64,000 nucleotides of DNA from Bathynomus jamesi (GCA_023014485.1 JAJOZX010006135.1:124001-188000); one strand, 5' to 3'. Counted from the first letter of the stretch, positions 35,470 through 46,430 are shown. Notes: generated by a model not told the origin, from the sequence alone. Numbers and translations: made by a program.

Positions 35470-38009
35470 TTACGTGATGGACAGAATTTTCTTGAGAGCA
35501 GCTTCTCTCACTTCCAAGTCATCAAACTTCATCATGGAGTACAGCATATTCTCGGGCAGCAAGGCAAAAGCATTGTACTTCAGGTTCTTGAAAGCAACAC
35601 CCTGGATTTCTTCAGACTGCTGCTTGATCCTCTGGATCATGTTGAATATGTACAGCTGCTGATTGTGGAACTTGCTGTCCCTTTTGATCTCAAACCAACT
35701 GACTGCATACACTTCCACAATGAACTTGATGGCCTGGTAAAGCTTATCCTGTAGTTCTGGAAGTAAGCACCTCTGGTCCACAGACACATCAATCTAATTG
35801 CCAAAGTCAACCATCTTGCATTGTTTAATGGTCCAATTTTCCAGGCAGCAAATCTTGGGTTGACTTTGCCCCTTGAAATTCCAAGCACATACTCCAAAAG
35901 AAGCCTTTGGTCGCTACTGAGATCATTCAGTGTCTCCTCAGCAAATTCCATGTCATCCAGGGGACCACTGAGTTTGGTGAATTCCACTTGTGGCAGAGCT
36001 TGGTAGTCAATTTCACAGAGTTTTCCCAGCGGACCAGTGAAAGCAGTGGGACTTTTGATACTGCCATCAAGATGCTTGAAAACAGCTCTGAAAGGAAGCT
36101 CATTCTGATGGAGTGAACAGCCAATGGTGTGCAATTTCCGCTCAATTTTATTTTCCAGAGCTGTTACAAGGCCTCCCTCCCAGCCAGTGTTTGTATTTTT
36201 GTTGTCAAGAAGGACAGCTTTCAGGGTATGAACACTGTTAAACTCCTCCAAGACACTAGCAACTTCTTCACCAAGAAGAACTCCAGTCACACCTTTAATT
36301 GAGATGACTCTGTGAGTAAGATATGTTCCACTTTCAGTTCTCGGCTCCTTTGTGAAAGTCAAATGGTGCTCTTGTCCCTTTCCTTTCTTCAGCTTAGTCT
36401 CCCCATTTTCATCCTTAACTTCTCTGTACAGCAAAGTGTCCTTGTCAACTTTCCCATCAACCCCAATACAGACTAACTTTTCCAGACCCTCATTGTGCTT
36501 TTCATCACTTTTCACTTTCATTCTAGCTTTTTCCCTGTCCATTTTCAATTTATCAACTATTATCTGTTTCACATCAAGGCCAGGCTTAAGCAGGTCCATA
36601 GCTTGTAAGTCCAGGAGGAAGGCATTAGCAAGACTTGTCCCAAGATTGGAAGAAACATCACCCCTGATCAGTTCCATGGCATATCTGGGGGTTTTCAAAA
36701 AGCTGTAACCTCCACTTGGGTGCCTCCTTGCCTTGAACTCTTCAGCTTCACCACCAGATGGCTGAAATGAAAATAAAAAATAAATTACTAAAGCGAAAAT
36801 GAGGAAAAATAGGGGAAAAAGTAGGGAAAAATATGGGTAAAAATCGACGAAAATGGGCGGAAATAAGAATAAATTAGTTAAACGAAAATGGGGGAAAAAA
36901 GTGGGAAAATAGGGGGAAAAAAATGGGTAAAAATTCAGGTAAAAAGTCGGCGAAAATGGGCGAAAAAAATTATAAATTACTAAAGCGAAAATGGGGGGGA
37001 AAAAGGGGGAAATAGGGACAAAAAGTAGGGATAAATTTGGGTAAAAATGGGATAAGATATAAGAAAAAAAATATATTACCTCTCCTGATTCTCCTGAGCT
37101 GGATTCAAAAGAAATATCTTGTGAAGGTGTGGAGGCAAAAGTGGCCAAATCCACTTCCTGCTGCTGTTGAATCTGGCTCTGTAATCTTTCTGCTTCAGCT
37201 GCATCCCTCTGGTCTCTCTTCACAGCAGCTTTATCCACAGATCCCAGCTGGAAAGAGCCCTTGGGTCTTATTTTAGCCCTCTGATCTCTCAAGTATTCCC
37301 TCTCCTCTACTGGAACCTGACATATTAAAGTATATTAAACAGCGGATCTAAAATAAGAGATAAAATCCTGAAAAAAAAATTATTATTAATTTCTATTACC
37401 AGGGGGGGGGGAAGATTACAGGAGGAAAATGCGGATATTTTTCAATTACAAGCATTGAATTTCCTTCCATTTAAAAGGCACCTAATCGCACTAAGTTAGG
37501 CCAGTTAAAAGTTTAAAAAATAATAGCATTACCTTCTTACTGGGAGGACAAGTGCAGATTATGTGCTGTGTTTGACAATTTTCTTTCTTGCACTTCACAG
37601 CATTGTCATCACAGGGACGAAGAGGTAGCTTACAGGTGCAAGCAGAAATGTCAAAAAGTTTATCCAGCTTTTCCTCCAGATTCTGCTCCTGGACTGTAGA
37701 AAGAGATTTCCTGTTTATTTCTTTTGCTTTCTTGAAGCACACTTTATCCACCAATTTCACTACATAATATTCCTCATACACGGGCAGCCGCGGGTTCACT
37801 GCCTGCCAGATCTCAATCACATCCTTTGCTATCATTTTAGCAATATCATAGTCTTTCAAGTCCGGGTGGCTGTTTTGGAGGAAATAACTGTACTGAATAA
37901 CTTGGCGGAGGGTAGGAGGCTCTGTTTTATCCAAAGGGGAAGGCTGGCCACTGAATTTTTTGGCACGATCACTTCGAGTTAACACTGCAGACTTCCGTTT
38001 TTTACCCAT
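35470..38009 (-). CDS. Three-exon hAT-like (RNase-H-type) protein, frameshifted near its end
   Basis: Exon 1 is 38009-37533 (ATG, MGKKRKSAVL; donor AAG/GTAATG). Exon 2 is 37316-37080 (acceptor TATGTCAG; donor GAG/GTAATA). Exon 3 starts at 36761 (acceptor CATTTCAG). All junctions are phase 0, giving about 667 residues. Exon 1 has a basic start and a cysteine cluster near residues 125-156 (CTCK to CTC), possibly zinc binding. Exon 3 carries VCIGVDGK, LLDNKNTNTGW, CSLHQNELPFR, STDQR-like LSSDQRLLLEY and GPLNNARWLTLA, a D/D/C-x-x-H pattern like hAT transposases. Near 35757-35785 the frame shifts by one base and continues as LPELQDKLYQ to 35470. There the stop overlaps a donor-like CAC/GTAAGC, so the C-terminus may lie in a missing exon. 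It is a domesticated or captured transposase-like gene of unknown role. Confidence 0.65.
36762..37079 (-). other. Intron 2 of the hAT-like gene
   Basis: 318 bases with GT...AG ends, a multiple of three and without stops in frame, so it reads through. It consists largely of degenerate repeats of the type GAAAATGGGGGAAAAA (plus strand). The low-complexity translation (FFPPIF, YPFFSPYF) shows it is not protein. Confidence 0.8.
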
Positions 38010-38300
38010 TTTTATGAAATATCTGAAAATAAACACAATTAAATGAACGCATCATAAAATAACTTAATTTAATACACATTTTATAGGTAAATATCATTAA
38101 AAAATACAAAATAATACACTAATAAACATCTATAATGCATTTACAATAAGTTTCAAGCATCGTTTTGTTAAAAAAGCCGAATTTTAATTGCTTATTTTGA
38201 TGAAATAAGGTCCGATATTTTGTTTGTTTACATTGCGCGAATGCCGCGCGCGCGATTTTACGCGTAAAATTTGGCAATTTTACAACTTAAAAATAATTAA
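38010..38300 (-). promoter_or_regulatory. Probable 5-prime UTR junction and upstream region of the hAT-like gene
   Basis: TTTATTTTCAG/ATATTTCAT lies 13 bases before the ATG on minus, so the UTR may contain an intron ending at 38023. Further up, a CpG-rich patch (ATGCCGCGCGCGCG) and the perfect palindrome ATTTTACGCGTAAAAT sit near 38235-38270 in otherwise AT-rich DNA. This is a candidate promoter. Confidence 0.4.
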
Positions 38301-38509
38301 CAATCCTCAAAAAATACAATCATTTTCACAAATATGAGTTGGTGCAACGTTTTTTATACATTAATACCTTTCTATCTAGACTAGTCCAAGATCACAGTTC
38401 CAAAATCAACCTACCCTACTGTAGATGTATGTATGTTTTAGCAGATTTAGTTAGAATAAAGGTTTCCAATTTTTTTGTGATATTTGTTATTTCTATGAAT
38501 TCATGACAA

Positions 38510-38661
38510 AAGTCATTTTAGCCATTTCACGAAATGACCAAGGTAGAATTTCAGCCATTTCGCGTAATGGCTGAAGATTTTAGTCATTTCGCGAAATGAC
38601 CAAGTGAAACAGCCATTTCGCGAAATGACTAAAAGTTTCAGCCATTACGCGAAATGGCTGG
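38510..38661. repeat. Array of five imperfect CATTTCGCGAAATG palindromes
   Basis: Five units of about 20 bases, such as GTCATTTCGCGAAATGACC and GCCATTACGCGAAATGGC, spaced by about 10-15 bases. Each is its own inverted repeat. Paired changes are visible (for example GCCATT...AATGGC and GTCATT...AATGAC). Confidence 0.85.
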
Positions 38662-39399
38662 TTACACACTTTGACTGTAACATATATAGTATCATGGTAT
38701 CATCGCACGTTTGACAAAAATCTTATGGAATATTTTATCGCTTATTGCAGTAATTGTATTGAGATCTTCCTGGACCTATCTCGAGCGTTGGACTCAAGAT
38801 TAGTCCAACGCGTTGGCTCAAGATTGGAGTCAAGATAGCTGTCGTGAGCGTTGGACTCAAGATAGCAATCGTGTCTAATCAAAACTTGGCTAACTGCGAA
38901 GTAAAGGACTCGTAATGAGAGAGTTAAAGTCCTTTTTAAATAACACAAAACATAATGTCCGACTAAAAGATCATCAATTTTACTTTTAGTCACGCTAGTA
39001 GTACTAAATGTTCGATTAGTGAACCCCTTCTAAAGACTCTATTTTGGTGTTAAGTAACTAATCTTAGTAATTGTTGTATTGTCGTAACGAAACCAGCATT
39101 CAGTATTCAGATGGCATAACACCCCTCACTCACGCTATAACGACTTAGAAACTGTACCAGAAACATAAACACGTGGACCTCACCCATATTTATGACGGAT
39201 TAAATACAAATAAAGTGACTTTAAATCTGTGAAACGCATCATATATAATTCTAAGAAATAAAAAAGCAGAATATAAACTTGCATAAACATATAAATAATA
39301 GAATAATTAAGGAAATACAGTAACAATATTAAGTGTACTTTTAGATGAGAAGCTCACCTTCAAAGAACGCATCAAACGCAACAAGTAGATTGTAAAACT

Positions 39400-39401
<2 letters not shown>
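38662..39401. other. Non-coding; short GCGTTGGACTCAAGAT repeats
   Basis: Three degenerate copies of GCGTTGGACTCAAGAT lie at 38782-38865. The rest shows no feature I can name. Confidence 0.5.

Positions 39402-39489
<88 letters not shown>
39402..39489. repeat. AT microsatellite, left half split by mariner
   Basis: Uniform AT repeat ending at the mariner terminus. The right part continues at 40399-40423. Confidence 0.95.
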
Positions 39490-39492
<3 letters not shown>

Positions 39493-40398
39493 CGTCACAA
39501 AAAAATTTATACACACTTTAAATAATTATAAAGGCAGTGTTTATTAAAATACATTTCATTTTCAAAATGTAATAGAATCTACAGACATTATTTAATTGTT
39601 TTGTCAACGCCTGTTTTCAAACTGACGTCCGTTCTGGTCCAGGCACTGCTGATAACGCGAAGCAATGGAATCGCAAACATCACGAAACATTTCGTTTGGT
39701 ATTTGTGTGCATTCTCGTTCAATGGCTGCTCTCAATTCAGCGACTGTTGCAGGTTTTATAGCGTAGACTTTGTCTTTTAAGTATCCCCATAAAAAAAAGT
39801 CTAGTGGTGTGAGGTCTGGTGAACGCGGAGGGTATTCTACGAAACCCCTTCGTCCAATCCACATCCACATCGTGCCAAGTACCACTCGCAATACTCCACT
39901 CTTCGGTCCGGATCATCATCATCTTCATTAATAGCATGGACTAATCTTGGAATGTAACTTTTCCATTGACAGCGCTTCAAAATGCGTTGGACAGACGATT
40001 CTGAAATTCCTACCTCACGACTCGCTTGCCGCACAGATTTTCTTGGACTTTGGTGATACGTTTCCAGTACTCTTTCTTGCTTTGTGGGGCTTGTCGATGT
40101 CCGTGGTCTTCCGGAACGCTTCTTGTGGACATTCTGAACAGTTCCATCGGCTTCAAACTTATCTCTAATTCGAGTGATGGTAAGTCGCGTTGGTGGATCT
40201 GTTTGAAACTCCCTCCTAAACTGTCTTTGCACTTCAACTGCGTTTTCACACTTCCAGTAGCATTTTAGAATGAATTTCCTTTGTTCAAAGCTTAGTCTGA
40301 CTGCCATTATTAATTCTAATGGGTTTAACTTGGAAAGAAAGAAACATCAATTGAGCTATCAGCTGTTAAAGTGTGTATACATTTTTTGGGACGCCCTG
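39490..40398 (-). mobile_element. Internally deleted mariner-like transposon
   Basis: Terminal inverted repeats of about 30 bases (GGGCGTCACAAAAAAATTTA left; GGGCGTCCCAAAAAATGTAT on the opposite strand right), next to TA on both sides. On minus, 40307-39837 encodes the N-terminal DNA-binding domain ([42 protein letters not shown]). The C-terminal frame (39891-39604) gives SPDLTPLDFFLWGYLKDKVY. Between LARC and IGRRGF the catalytic core with the first two aspartates is missing and the frame changes. It cannot move by itself. Confidence 0.9.
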
Positions 40399-40423
40399 TA
40401 TATATATATATATATATATATAA

Positions 40424-41207
40424 CATTTTAAAATTTACATTGGTGAATCTGTATTAGAACCAATGTACGCCCCTACATCACATAGCAATTAGTGAAGGAC
40501 ATCATTAAGCATAAGGAAGGACATCATTAAGCATAAGGAAGGACATCATTAAATGTATTGAATCAAATATTGTGAGAATGATATCGGGTGTTTAAACAAA
40601 GGTGACCCCTCAAATCCCTTCTTTAAATCCTTGAAAATTATTAAGCTAAAGGACTCGCGTAGGATAAATATCCACTCACATACGCATAAAATATTTTATA
40701 ATGAAACTTCTATGTTAATTAGGCAAATCACATCAAACAACCAAGTAAACGGTTCAATAAAGCTAAGACATCGGAACTATTACAGTATTTCCAAAACTTT
40801 GAAATCACACTCGAAATATCAACAAAATCTCTCTCATACGAATGAGTTCACGTTTAGAATAATCAAGAAACAAAAAACAAAATGGTTCTCGTACAAATTT
40901 TTGTATTCATTTGAAAAATAAAATTTTCATTTATTTCAATGTTGTTGCCGCATTCCGTTTACTTCAGTGGTCATAAAACGTTTAAAGAAAATGAGTTTGA
41001 TGTTTTTAATTCCCGTTTTATTCAACATTAGAATAATCTCAACACAAACTCTTTAGGTTCTACAACCATTATTTATTTCATTTAAATTCACTGTAATATA
41101 ATTAAATAGCAGTTCAAGTACGTTTTTAAGTCATTTTACTGAAAAACTAATCCAACGTATTGTAGACATATCACAACCCAGCGATTAGGTAATGAATGTT
41201 AGTAAAA
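40424..41207. other. Non-coding with a 22-bp tandem triplicate
   Basis: GGACATCATTAAGCATAAGG repeats about three times at 40496-40556. The frame at 40631-40921 (96 codons, lysine/serine rich) has no recognisable domain and unknown status. Confidence 0.5.
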
Positions 41208-41281
41208 CAGGGTGTTCATAAAGTCACGCGAGTGAATATGCATGTACCATATTCACTTGCGAGACTTTGGGAACACCCTGT
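41208..41281. mobile_element. Short hairpin MITE with mariner-like ends
   Basis: CAGGGTGTTCATAAAGTC on the left and GACTTTGGGAACACCCTG on the right, with GAGTGAATATG / CATATTCACT inside: a single 74-base hairpin. A TA lies at the right border only. Confidence 0.7.
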
Positions 41282-41367
41282 ACTGTGGAAACCACATTAA
41301 ATACTATGGCTCCATGGCTGTACTTATACATTTAAATTCTCTATATTTATTTTTTTTTAAATAAACA

Positions 41368-41408
<41 letters not shown>

Positions 41409-42612
41409 GTGTTCTTTAATATTAGTTAATTAATATGTGTCTTTATTCTGAGGTTTTCCTACAATTTTGAGTATCAAATTTAATTTCTGAATTTTGGTCT
41501 AAGACTGAAAGAAGTTATCTTTAAGAATTTCGTACCAAAAAATATTGTGTCTGGCATAACGTACCATTGTTCCCCTACTTAAGCATAAATTACCCGAAAA
41601 GCAAACGGGTTGACTTAAAATAAAATAAGACGTAAAAATCGCCTCTCCTTAAAAGTTCACAGAAAGAAAACGCAAAATATAAAAATATATATATTGTGTT
41701 AACTTTAAATAGTATGAATGCGTTGTCTTAAATTTTGGTTCCGAGGATTTAATCCCCGCAGAAGACAGAAGGGAATATTTACCACTGCCAAAAAGGAAAT
41801 AGGTAAACATTGAAATTAAGGTATGCATTAGACATATTATCGTACGGTATTATACATAGTTAAAATGGTTAATTAACCAGATAGGATTCAAATAATTCTG
41901 TGAAACTGTATTATGTACAAAATACGGTCAAAAGGCCGGTTAGAGAACCAACTGTTACTCTAAAGATAATGCGATAAAAAATTGTAGTATGTACGCGTTT
42001 ATTCATTTTAATGATCTGACATATTACAATACGGCTGTATTAAGTTAAATAACTACCAATTGGAGATTAAACTTGTTTAACAGTCATATTTTGATTTGCT
42101 TATGCATTTTATTTTAAGTGTCTTGTGTTAATTCTAAAGATCAAGTTCTTAAAGTAAGAATCAATGTCTCCAGGATCATTTCCCTAAACAAGTACTCATG
42201 ATTGCCAAAATTTCATTGTTGTATTGTAATTTGGCAGTTGGCTTAGAAGACTTAGAAGGCATAAATGGCCTGTATATATTAATAACCTTCGAACGAATTA
42301 AAAGCGCACACAAACGCACATACACTCCCCGACTATACGCCAATAGATCCCCTATTATTACATACACACAACGTATATAAACAGATGCACGTAAAGCCCC
42401 AATAGCAAAATATATATGAGCATATCCACCACACAAAAAATCCACCACAGCACCACAACCACCAATCGTCTAAGTATAGCTTACCATCACCTAACCAAAC
42501 CCACCTTATCCACGGCGTTTACTTACCAGCTACTGGTAGACCGACAAGGTCTTTAAATACGACCCAATAGACAGATGTATTAAGCATAAACAAATACGTT
42601 CATGGTGCCAGT
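41282..42612. other. Non-coding stretch with ATT microsatellite
   Basis: ATT repeat at 41375-41407, otherwise AT-rich. A C/A-rich patch (CCACCACA) lies near 42425-42470. No gene recognised. Confidence 0.5.
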
Positions 42613-42620
42613 GGGTAGAC

Positions 42621-42833
42621 CAGAGCTTTCCAAACTGGTGTGTCGCGACACATTAGTGTTTTTTGTATTTTGAAAATTTTGATTTTTCTATCAACAAAAT
42701 CGGGTACAAAATAAACCACCTACTGAAAAATTATCTGATATTTGATATTTGATAACAAAAATTAATTAATGTGTCGTGAAAATTGTTATGCTTAAATAGT
42801 TTGTCGCCAACGTTAAAAGTTTGGAAAGCTCTG
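42621..42833. mobile_element. hAT-like MITE, 213 bp
   Basis: Termini CAGAGCTTTCCAAACT and its exact reverse complement. Exact 8-bp target duplication GGGTAGAC at 42613-42620 and 42834-42841. GTGTCGCGACACATTA in the interior. No coding capacity. Confidence 0.93.
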
Positions 42834-42889
42834 GGGTAGACCTTCAAAGGCTCTAAATACGACCCAATAGACAGCTATTAAGCCTATTT

Positions 42890-43255
42890 ATTGTGTTTCA
42901 ATACAAATTTGTCTTTAAGACACTAGTATATCTTTAAACCTTATTACAAAAAAATATTAATATAACTTTATATTAAAAATGGATTGTATTTCGGGGTAAC
43001 TATTTAATTTCTCGTCTTTCGCCCATTTATTTTGTTTCAATACAAATTTATCTTTAAAACACCAATATATCTTTAAACTTTATCACAAAAAAATATTAAT
43101 ATAACTTTATAATAAAAATAGAATCTATTTCGGGGTAACTTATTCATTTTCCCTCTTTTGCGCAACAATTTTGTTTCAATAATAAATTTATCTTTAAGAC
43201 ACCAATATATCTTTAAACCTTATTACAAAAAAAAATATTAATATAAGGAATATTA
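42890..43255 (-). repeat. Tandem repeat, 139-bp period, about 2.6 copies
   Basis: Copies are marked by CGGGGTAAC at 42992 and 43131. The reverse complement is the repeat that follows the small ORFs at 4225-4340 (one copy) and 48071-48320 (two copies). Confidence 0.85.
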
Positions 43256-43814
43256 ATAAAAGGAAATATACTGAGCATTTGCTGTCGGCCAGGGTGTTGT
43301 TCAAAGTCCGTGTCTAGAAAGCAACTTTTCTTACATCAAATTACCAGAATGAGGCGGGGTGCTGCAGAGGGGTCAAAGGTAGGACGGTCTCCAACAGTTC
43401 ATAAATCACTTAACCTGTCATGATGCAGGCAACCTGGTCCAGATTTGATGAGGGCATACAACAGTACTGTTAACAAATCCAATTTAGTGTTTATTATACC
43501 TCTTCCTAATAATGCTCTAACTTGTCAGAATACAGTACCAACTGAGGCATCTTATCACTGTGACAATGCATTTTCTCCTTATGCCCAAAAGATGTAGCCA
43601 AAATTATCCTGAATGCAATAGTGTATTATTTAAAACCATTAAGGCACTGTAATATCTTCAATTCCTTAAGGGGGAGGGGGAAGCAGACAAATCTCATTTA
43701 TTTATTTTTATTAGTTATCTTCATATAGCATTTCTCTGAACTTCCTCAGTGGCAATTAGAAGCCTCCTGAAGGGAACAACTTAATTGTAGCCATAAGTCA
43801 ATTGGCACTTTCCC
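43256..43814 (+). mobile_element. LINE 3-prime UTR remnant and unassigned sequence
   Basis: AATGAGGCGGGGTGCTGCAG at about 43348 matches the LINE tail at 14906. 43440-43800 has no recognisable content. Confidence 0.45.
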
Positions 43815-44800
43815 CCCTATTTAAAGGTGGTAACAGAGCCAATGCCCAAGAATTATCGGCTAGTTACTCTCACCTCACATCTTATAAAGTGTTTTGAACG
43901 TATAATTAGAGGCAAAACTACCTACTACCTACAAGAAAAAGACTTATACAACCCAAATCAGCATGGCTTCAGGGCTGGAAGATTATGTCTATCACAGTTA
44001 CTAGACCACCAGGAGAAAATATTGTGTCGAGGACACAACATAGCTGTAATATATACGGATTTGCTAAAGCCTTCGATAAATGTGACCATGGAATCACAGC
44101 ACACAAGCTTAAGAATACAGGAATTACTGGAAAGCTAGGAGGGTAGATATTTAATTTCTTGACGCAAAGAACACAAAGAGTGGTGGTAAACAGAGATATT
44201 GATGCAGATATTAAGGACAGTATTGTATCTTGCTTCGCAGATGACACAAAGATATGTAAGGAAATATTGAACGAAGGCGACATAAGAAAATTACAAAACG
44301 ACATTGAAACATTATTCTAGTGGGTAGAAGACAAGAATATGAAGTTCAACGAAGAAAATTCCAACTTCTAAGATACGGTAATAAGAAGGAGCTACAGAAA
44401 AAAGGGTACAAAACTCTGCAAGCCAAACAGATAACGCCAAATCCGCAAGTCAGGGGTCTTGGAGTAATAATGTCGTCGGATGCAGAATTCAGAGAGCACT
44501 ATAACATCAAAATTACAACGACTAGAAAAATAATGGGAACCATCTGGAGGAGCTTCCGCAACAGAAAAGCAAACATCATGCTCAAATTATGGAAAAGTCT
44601 AGTCCTACCAATAATTGAGTATTGCTCAGTACTCACAAACCCATACAGAAAACGAGACATTGCGAACATTGAAGCTATACAAAGGGCTTTTACGTCTAAG
44701 ATAGAGGAAACGGAAGGTGAAGACTACTAGTCTCAAGTACATTCCCTTGGTTCTTACTGACAGACTTTCTAACCAGAGCATCTTTTAATTATTATTTTTA
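43815..44800 (+). mobile_element. Degenerate LINE reverse transcriptase
   Basis: 43827-44138 gives YRLVTLTSHLIKCFERIIRG, NQHGFRAGRLCLSQLLDH and VIYTDLL-like RT motifs. A FADDTKI-type box is near 44238. 44320-44730 gives the C-terminal region (RGLGVIMSSDAEF, KLWKSLVLPIIEYCSVLTNP). Frameshifts separate the parts; N-terminal and endonuclease parts are absent. The large duplication starts inside this LINE at about 44601. Confidence 0.8.
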
Positions 44801-45051
44801 TCAGCAAAGACACAAAAAAAATTTTAATAATTTTCTTTTCTTGCTTGTATCCATGGAACAGACATAACTAATTGGGCATGATTAGACATCTTACTTTTTG
44901 TACCATTTGCAAATTTTAGATGTTTTACTTAACAGTTCTTGATTTGAATCATCGAGCTGCAAAAATAAGAATATTGGACCTCTAACTATATATAACGTAT
45001 CCCGGTGAGACGATGAAGAAGTTGTCTGAGAGCCGAGATAAACTTACTGTA

Positions 45052-46430
45052 AGGGGTTCCAAAAAACCTTAGCCCCCCCCCCCCCCATTTTCAGCTTACA
45101 TGTTTACTTATATCGAAATAGTTTTTAGTGATTATAAAAATATATAAAATTCTTTATTTATTGCAGGTATTAAAATTACTCTAGCTGATAAAGTGATAAT
45201 ATAATGGCTTCTCAATTAATTGGTGATTCGGAGAGGCAACATGTGATAGATCGCATACGAGCAATAACATTTCGGGAAGCTCGTGATGCTGGAGCCACCT
45301 TTATAACACGTTCATGGGTTGCCAAAAAGTTGCGAAGAAGTGAGGACTTCGTCAAAAGAAATTGGAATAAAACTTTGGATGAATGTGAAATGGATACAAC
45401 CAAATCTGGGCGCCCAAATTCGCCACTCTCTCAGGAAACAAAGGACATCATTGAAAGCGGTACGCGTAAGCGGAAAAACAGCTGTGCCAAACTTTCTAGA
45501 GAGATCGAAGTGTTGAGAGGAAAGATCGTTAGTGGTGAGATCATTCGACTGTACCGTCATAGGCAAGGTTTAAAGCCTTGGCATGAACTTCCAAAGCCAA
45601 GAAAAACTCAACTTAACATCGATGACAGAATGTGGTTTGCCCATTATCTTGAAGATTGGGATGTGGATGATTTCATGCATTTTGCTGTCTCCGATGAATT
45701 TTTTGTTTACGTAACACGTCGGCCTAACTACCAAAATGATCGAGTGTGGGCCACAACACCAGATGAAATCGATGACAATGAACATTATCGCGAATTATTA
45801 AAAAGTCCAGACTGTGTTGGTGTGTTTGTTTTGTTCACTGCAAAGAAGCTCATGTGGGTGCTGAAGCCAAATGGTCAGAGTTGGGATGGACAGTATTTTC
45901 GTGATATTATTCTATCCCAGCATGTCATTCCTTTTCTAAGAAACCCAAACAATGTTATGGATGTCGATCAGGTCACACTTCTGCACGATAAGGCCCCCTG
46001 CTTTAAGGCATTAGCCACTCAACAGTTGTTGCGGAACCATGAGATCGATTTCTTTGGAAATGAAGAATGGCCAGGAAATTCTCCTGACCTGAACGTCTGT
46101 GAACACATTGGATCAGTTATAAAGGACAAGGTTGAATGTCTCTTGCTTCAAGAACCTGCAGCAAATCGATTTTCGAAGGATACAGTGACGCAACACATTG
46201 AAACTGTTTTAGCAAATTTGCGTAACGATCAAGATCTATTGACGTCACTTTTGGCAAGCTACCTAAAGCGAATTCAGGCTGTCTTGGAAGCCAATGGCGG
46301 GAACACCAAGTTTTAATTCTTTCTCATTAAATGCAGGATTAAATTCTCTTTTGTAAGGTATGTTTAGTTTTACTGTACCTCTAATGGTTTAGGCCATGGG
46401 CGGTGGGGGCTAAGGTTTATTGGAGCCCCG
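45052..46430 (+). mobile_element. Tc1/mariner element, DD37E type, apparently complete
   Basis: Terminal repeats GGGGTTCCAAAAAACCTTAG and, on the opposite strand, GGGGCTCCAATAAACCTTAG. TA is duplicated at 45050-45051 and 46431-46432. The paralogous site at 541-560 reads ACTTACTGTATATAATGT without insert, proving the exact 1379-bp extent. A C run near 45066-45086 lies inside the left end. Confidence 0.95.
45204..46316 (+). CDS. Tc1/mariner transposase (DD37E)
   Basis: 370 residues, uninterrupted, ATG at 45204. The N-terminal half contains helix-turn-helix-like DNA binding (FITRSWVAKKLRRSEDFVKR; a linker SGRPNSPLS). The catalytic triad is visible as Asp164 (AVSDEFF), Asp262 (LLHDKAPCF) and Glu300 (SPDLNVCE). 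The 37 residues between the last two give the DD37E signature; the alternative Asp295 would give DD32D. The transposase cuts and pastes its own element at TA sites in the nucleus. Length and intact frame, together with both terminal repeats, suggest recent activity. The terminal repeats differ by a few bases, so it is not pristine. Confidence 0.92.
   Translation: MASQLIGDSERQHVIDRIRAITFREARDAGATFITRSWVAKKLRRSEDFVKRNWNKTLDECEMDTTKSGRPNSPLSQETKDIIESGTRKRKNSCAKLSREIEVLRGKIVSGEIIRLYRHRQGLKPWHELPKPRKTQLNIDDRMWFAHYLEDWDVDDFMHFAVSDEFFVYVTRRPNYQNDRVWATTPDEIDDNEHYRELLKSPDCVGVFVLFTAKKLMWVLKPNGQSWDGQYFRDIILSQHVIPFLRNPNNVMDVDQVTLLHDKAPCFKALATQQLLRNHEIDFFGNEEWPGNSPDLNVCEHIGSVIKDKVECLLLQEPAANRFSKDTVTQHIETVLANLRNDQDLLTSLLASYLKRIQAVLEANGGNTKF

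Noticed and set aside
35637..37292. Single 551-residue protein read straight through 36762-37079
   Set aside because: The middle part is low-complexity, bounded by good GT and AG sites; it is an intron.
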